Shown piece after piece: positions 60,057-64,000 of a stretch of DNA of 64,000 nucleotides. The position numbers and the translations under genes are program-made. The stretch's first letter is position 1. Each line of letters opens with the position of its first letter. Source of the DNA: Bacillota bacterium (GTDB lineage Bacteria > Bacillota > Clostridia > Christensenellales > SZUA-584); assembly GCA_023410595.1 (NCBI GenBank), contig JAEYPO010000009.1:62001-126000 (forward strand). Reading direction: 5' to 3'. Below the pieces are notes generated by a model. That model saw only the letters and a program-made list of their open reading frames with translations. It had not been told where the DNA came from and did not search any database.

Positions 60057-61079
60057 TCATTTTTTCATTCTCGGATCCAGAACATCTCGCAGCGCGTCGC
60101 CTATGGTATTGAACGCAAGTATTATGACCGCTATAAGTACTGCCGGGAATATGATCCTTGTCGGAAATGTATATACGCCTTCAAGCGCTTCCGTTACCAT
60201 CGAGCCGAGAGACGCCATGGGAATAGATATGCCAAGCCCTATGAAGCTTAAAAACGATTCAACGAATATTGCCGCAGGTATCTGCAATGTAGCCGTAACT
60301 ATTAGCGGGCCTACACAGTTGGGAAGTATGTGCTTTCTTATTATTTTGCCTCTGCCTGCCCCCAATGCCTGCGCCGCAAGTATATATTCCTGCTCCTTTA
60401 TGCGCAGCACCTCGCCGCGTACTATTCTTGCCATTGTGCCCCAGTAAAGCAGCGCAAACACAATAAGCATTGAAAAGAACGCCGGGCCCAAGTTGCTTAA
60501 GCCCTTAAAAAGGGTACTGTTCTCCAGCAGTTCTTCCAAAGGCTGCTTTAACGTGACCGTCAGCAGTATTACGACAAGCAGGTCGGGAATAGAAAAAATG
60601 ATGTCAATAATACGCATCATTATATTGTCCACTTTGCCGCCTATGAACCCACTTACCGATCCGTATATAGAACCTATAACTACTGTAAGCAGCGCGGCTA
60701 TAATACCCACCGAAAGCGATATCTGCGTGCCGTACATGTTTCGGACGAGCAGATCCCTGCCCCATTTATCGGTACCGAAAGGATGCACAGCGTTCGGTGA
60801 CTGATTCTCTTCGCCTCTGTTGAACTGGTCGTATTCATAAGGCATGAAGAACGGCCCCACAAACGCGAACAATATCAGCACTATAAGAAGCACTAAGGCA
60901 ACCATCGCAAATTTGTTCTTCGTGAAGCGGCGCATCGCGTCTCTCCAGAGCGATGTGCTTTTGCGCATTACCACCAGTTCCTGCTTTTCCTCAGTAGAAG
61001 CCCTTTCAAACAGTTCAGGATTTATGTGCATGCTGAAAGGATTAATTCTATTACCTGTCTCTTCCTTCTTCTTGTCCAT
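60057..61079 (-). CDS. oppC: Oligopeptide ABC transporter permease OppC
   Basis: 340 residues. A cytoplasmic N-terminus precedes the OppC-type segment SLWRDAMRRFTKNKFAMVAL and five to six TM helices. The conserved PFGTDKWGRDLLVRNMYGT loop and the EAA motif EYILAAQALGAGRGKIIRKH, which docks to the ATPases, are present. Confidence 0.94.
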   Translation of the reverse strand: MDKKKEETGNRINPFSMHINPELFERASTEEKQELVVMRKSTSLWRDAMRRFTKNKFAMVALVLLIVLILFAFVGPFFMPYEYDQFNRGEENQSPNAVHPFGTDKWGRDLLVRNMYGTQISLSVGIIAALLTVVIGSIYGSVSGFIGGKVDNIMMRIIDIIFSIPDLLVVILLTVTLKQPLEELLENSTLFKGLSNLGPAFFSMLIVFALLYWGTMARIVRGEVLRIKEQEYILAAQALGAGRGKIIRKHILPNCVGPLIVTATLQIPAAIFVESFLSFIGLGISIPMASLGSMVTEALEGVYTFPTRIIFPAVLIAVIILAFNTIGDALRDVLDPRMKK

Positions 61080-61093
61080 TTAAGCCCTCTCAC

Positions 61094-62008
61094 TCACCGA
61101 AACTTTATCTTTGGATCTATTAAGCCGTATATGACATCCACGACAAAATTCATCGCTATTATCAGCGCTCCTAAGAATATCGTCGTTCCCATTATTACCG
61201 GATAATCGCGGCCCGACACGCTGTCAACAAAGAACCGGCCCAGACCCGGTACGCTGAATATCTTCTCTACGGCGAATCCCCCTGTTATAAGGAAGGCGGT
61301 AAGAGGCCCAAGATATGTGATAACCGGTATTATCGAGTTTTTCAGCGCATGCTTAAAGTTTACCGTAAGCTTAGAAAGCCCTTTTGCGTGCGCCGTTTTT
61401 ATATAATCCTGCCCCAGCGTTTCCAGCATGGAAGAACGCGTCAGTTTTGTGATGTAGCATATAGGATAGAATGAATATGTTATCACCGGGAGAATATAAT
61501 TGGCGGGAACATCCTCCCAGGTAACCGGGGACCATTGCAGCAGCGCCCCGAACACAACTATAAGAAGAGTACCGAAAACAAACCCCGGCACGGAAATAAA
61601 TATCGTCGTAAACAGCATTATTATCCTGTCGTAAAGCGATTCATGCTTAATAGCGGCAAGTGAACCTAAAGGTATTCCGATTACCAGCGCAAACGCTATG
61701 GCCATAAGCCCAAGCTTGGCGGAATAAGGAAACTTCTCGCTGATGATGTCGTTAACCTCGCGCCCTTTCTTTGATATGGACTGACCTAAGTCTCCCTGTA
61801 CAAGCTCTCCCATATATATCGTATACTGAGTAAACAGAGGTTTATCAAGCCCGTATTTTTCAATCAGAAATTCCTTGGTCTGCGGCGTCGTCTTCTCGTT
61901 TGTGAACGGATCGCCCGGTACTGCATGCATCAGGAAAAACGTCATTGTGATGAGTATAAACAGCGTCAATATTGATGATAATACTCGTTTTAGTATGTAC
62001 TTTATCAT
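61094..62008 (-). CDS. oppB: Oligopeptide ABC transporter permease OppB
   Basis: 304 residues from ATG 62008 (GAGGT upstream). Six TM helices; begins IKYILKRVLSSILTLFILIT with MHAVPGDPF following, as in OppB. EAA motif is DYIKTAHAKGLSKLTVNFKH. First gene of the opp operon behind the promoter at 62072-62100. Confidence 0.94.
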   Translation of the reverse strand: MIKYILKRVLSSILTLFILITMTFFLMHAVPGDPFTNEKTTPQTKEFLIEKYGLDKPLFTQYTIYMGELVQGDLGQSISKKGREVNDIISEKFPYSAKLGLMAIAFALVIGIPLGSLAAIKHESLYDRIIMLFTTIFISVPGFVFGTLLIVVFGALLQWSPVTWEDVPANYILPVITYSFYPICYITKLTRSSMLETLGQDYIKTAHAKGLSKLTVNFKHALKNSIIPVITYLGPLTAFLITGGFAVEKIFSVPGLGRFFVDSVSGRDYPVIMGTTIFLGALIIAMNFVVDVIYGLIDPKIKFR

Positions 62009-62071
62009 GCTCAACCTCAAAAGAACTAATACTTCTTTTTGTTCAAAGTTTTTTTATATTATATACAATAA

Positions 62072-62100
62072 ATTATAAAAAATAAATAAGATTATTTCAA
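62072..62100 (-). promoter_or_regulatory. Promoter of the opp operon
   Basis: Minus strand TTGAAA, 17 bp, TATAAT, about 64 bp upstream of oppB, in a very AT-rich stretch. A CodY-like site could be hidden here but I see none clearly. The rest of 62101-62273 is AT-rich with no gene. Confidence 0.7.
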
Positions 62101-62273
62101 AAAGTAATGGTTAAATTGGATATCAATTACACGGGCTCATAAATATACACTTTTTTTTATAAATTATCTTTATTAACGTATTAGAATGTTATTAAGTTGA
62201 ATATATATACCTTTTATAAAATAAATTTTTTTAATCCTTTTGACTTGAAAATCAGTATGGAGCACCGCCGGGG

Positions 62274-62302
62274 TTGATTCATAATATATAGTGGGTTAAA
62301 AT
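62274..62302 (+). promoter_or_regulatory. Promoter of the threonine aldolase gene
   Basis: TTGATT, 17 bp, TAAAAT, about 110 bp before ATG 62413. A small CCCG/CGGG hairpin lies in the leader at about 62354-62370, followed by GCGTCTTTTT; attenuation is possible. Confidence 0.55.
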
Positions 62303-62412
62303 TAATAAGTTATGCCGGAGCTTGCATTAAAAGCATGCTGCTGCTTCAAAAGCCCGGGAGTATAAATCGGGCGCGTCTTTTTCCGGCCATTTTCTCGATT
62401 CAGGAGGCTTGT

Positions 62413-63444
62413 ATGCATCTCTTTGTCAGCGATTACAGCGAAGGCGCTCACCAGCAGATTTTAAGCGCGCTTTTTGATACGAACACAGAGCAGACACAAG
62501 GATACGGACTTGATAAATATTCGCTGCTGGCGCAGGACGCTATAAAGCAAAAGACGGGAAGAAGCGATATTGATATACATTTTATACCGGGCGGCACGCA
62601 GACGAACATGATAGCCCTGTCGGCGTTTTTGCGGCCGCACGAGGCTGTAATTTCTGCTGAAACAGGCCACATAGAAGTGCATGAAACGGGTGCTATAGAA
62701 TCGACAGGGCACAAGATATTGGGCGTGAAAACTCAGGACGGCAAGCTCCGCCCCGAATCCATACTGCCCGTACTTAAGTCACATACCGACGAGCACATGG
62801 TTAAGCCGCGCCTTGTATACATATCCAACACGACCGAGCTGGGCACGGTCTACAGCAAGAGCGAGCTCGGTGCGCTCAGCGCTTTCTGCCGCGAAAACGG
62901 CCTGCTGCTTTACCTCGACGGCGCAAGGCTGGGAAGCGCGCTGTGCTCTCGCGGCTGCGATCTTAACCTCGCCGGTCTCGCCGAGCTTACGGATGCGTTC
63001 TATATCGGCGGCACAAAAAACGGAGCGCTGCTTGGCGAAGCGCTCGTAGTGGTAAACAACGCGCTGAAAAGCGATCTGCGGTATCAGATAAAACAAAAAG
63101 GCGCGCTGCTCGCCAAAGGAAGGCTGCTTGGCCTGCAGTTTTACGAGCTGTTCCGCGGTGATCTGTTCTTTGAGATTGCACGTCACGCCAACGAAACGGC
63201 CGACTTGCTGCGCAGCGCCATAGCCTCGGAAGGATTCCCTTTCCTGTCCGATTCGCCGTCCAACCAGCTGTTCCCTGTACTGCCCAACAGTATAATAGAA
63301 AAACTAAAAGAGGATTACGGATTTCAGATATGGTCGAAGGTTGACGAAAATCATTCGTGCATACGCCTCGTCACTTCCTGGGCTACGCCCAGAATGGCTG
63401 CGGAAGCGTTCGCTCAGACGCTGAAAACGCTAAATTCAAGATGA
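62413..63444 (+). CDS. Low-specificity threonine aldolase-family protein
   Basis: 343 residues from ATG 62413, with AGGAGG 5 bp upstream; an in-frame start 26 codons earlier lacks a site. PLP enzyme of the beta-eliminating lyase family: FIPGGTQTNMIALSAFLRPH binds the cofactor, LYLDGARLGSAL holds the Asp, and the Schiff-base Lys is in FYIGGTKNGALLGEA near residue 205. Cleaves beta-hydroxy amino acids such as threonine to glycine and an aldehyde; stereochemistry cannot be told. Confidence 0.88.
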   Translation: MHLFVSDYSEGAHQQILSALFDTNTEQTQGYGLDKYSLLAQDAIKQKTGRSDIDIHFIPGGTQTNMIALSAFLRPHEAVISAETGHIEVHETGAIESTGHKILGVKTQDGKLRPESILPVLKSHTDEHMVKPRLVYISNTTELGTVYSKSELGALSAFCRENGLLLYLDGARLGSALCSRGCDLNLAGLAELTDAFYIGGTKNGALLGEALVVVNNALKSDLRYQIKQKGALLAKGRLLGLQFYELFRGDLFFEIARHANETADLLRSAIASEGFPFLSDSPSNQLFPVLPNSIIEKLKEDYGFQIWSKVDENHSCIRLVTSWATPRMAAEAFAQTLKTLNSR

Positions 63445-63462
63445 CATGTATGCGTCAAGAAG

Positions 63463-63924
63463 CTATGCCTTATCCGGCCCTATGTAAACCACGGTAAACT
63501 TTTCGCATACGACCGGGCAGTCATAGTCAAAAGTCCTGCCTATGCTTTTGCATTCCTTCGTAAACACACGCGCGTGCGCCGCTCTCCAGAATTCGAGGCT
63601 CAGGTCCCCCTCGCCCTCCGCCGCCGCAAACTCGGCTGTAACGCTGCCAAAAGGCACGATATTAACGTGTGTCGTTTTTATTATGCATTTCGGCTCCCCG
63701 TAATAATCCGTAACAACGCTCAGTTCTCCGCTCTTTGGCAGCTGCTTGCCTTCGTGCTCGTACACCCACAAGTTTGAGGCGGTCGCGTGTTTTACGCCGT
63801 CCGTCACGAGCCTTGACAGCTCTTCCGCGTCACCGGGATTGTCACAGAAATAAAACGCTTTATATGTTTCGGCTTTTTCGCCGCTTTTGCGCTTATATTC
63901 GCGCCAGTATTCTTCGACCGTCAT
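63463..63924 (-). CDS. ASCH-domain protein
   Basis: 153 residues resembling the ASCH fold (PUA-like RNA-binding superfamily). ATASNLWVYEHEGKQLPKSG and DYYGEPKCIIKTTHVNIVPF are typical of small ASCH proteins; EGEGDLSLEFWRAAHARVF is the usual ending helix region. Members bind RNA or modified nucleosides, and some are amidohydrolases for N4-acetylcytidine (YqfB type). GAGAAAAT precedes ATG 63924. No functional partner is visible nearby; 63925-64000 holds no gene. Confidence 0.83.
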   Translation of the reverse strand: MTVEEYWREYKRKSGEKAETYKAFYFCDNPGDAEELSRLVTDGVKHATASNLWVYEHEGKQLPKSGELSVVTDYYGEPKCIIKTTHVNIVPFGSVTAEFAAAEGEGDLSLEFWRAAHARVFTKECKSIGRTFDYDCPVVCEKFTVVYIGPDKA

Positions 63925-64000
63925 ATTTTCTCCTTTTTTTTGATTTTATTCTGCGCAGCCGCCGTTTGTCAACGCAGCGCTTATATGGACATTCTTTTAC

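Overview
The window looks like chromosome from an anaerobic, endospore-forming Clostridia-type Firmicute. The reasons are a recO-era-cdd-ybeY-pgpH-phoH-yqfD-yqfC housekeeping block with two sporulation genes, strong AGGAGG ribosome binding sites, split transketolase subunits, YesM/YesN-type regulation, and Clostridia-type mobile-element genes (TnpV, Mob/Pre relaxase, large serine recombinase). GC content is moderate. The exact genus cannot be read from the sequence; a Christensenellales-like gut lineage is only a guess.

Layout. (1) 1-20,560, minus strand: a large carbohydrate operon that runs off the left edge. It holds an AraC-type response regulator and YesM-type kinase, a sugar-binding lipoprotein, three ribose-type permeases, an ABC ATPase whose catalytic motifs are eroded, and a catabolic set: two dehydrogenases, a KDG-type kinase and aldolase, a 2-hydroxyacid dehydrogenase, a long transaldolase-like protein, a split transketolase, an RpiB-like isomerase with replaced active-site histidines, a cyclase, an AllA-like protein and a mutarotase-like protein. 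The substrate is not recognisable; an unusual sugar or sugar acid fits best. (2) 20,560-23,380: a graveyard of broken mobile genes (tyrosine integrase tail, serine recombinase tail, Mob relaxase). (3) 21,452-31,585: about 10 kb bounded by a 21-bp direct repeat of the tRNA-Lys 3' end. Its intact cargo is a 7TM histidine kinase, a LuxR-type regulator and a 1450-residue repeat-rich surface protein, with a 22-bp direct repeat bracketing just this cargo. (4) 31,565-32,038: four tRNA genes (Arg, His, Gln, Lys) under one promoter. (5) 32,085-43,861: housekeeping block, REPIN-like repeats beside a broken GIY-YIG gene, nfeD, rpsU, rluD-type synthase, ArsR regulator. (6) 44,068-47,725, plus strand: a Cys/Gly-rich peptide, then a long structured leader, cheW and a chemoreceptor. 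(7) 47,893-56,074: orphan TRAP-type binding protein, asnS, acetyltransferases, aminopeptidase, DMT and MFS exporters. (8) 56,126-62,100: an oligopeptide ABC operon oppBCDFA with promoter and terminator. (9) 62,274-63,924: threonine aldolase and an ASCH-domain protein.

Strongest candidates for something new are the sensor-adhesin cargo with a symmetric site at about -42 of the adhesin promoter, the sugar pathway with altered RpiB and ABC ATPase, and the cheW leader RNA with two mutually exclusive pairings. All functional statements are inferred from sequence reading alone; no database search was run.
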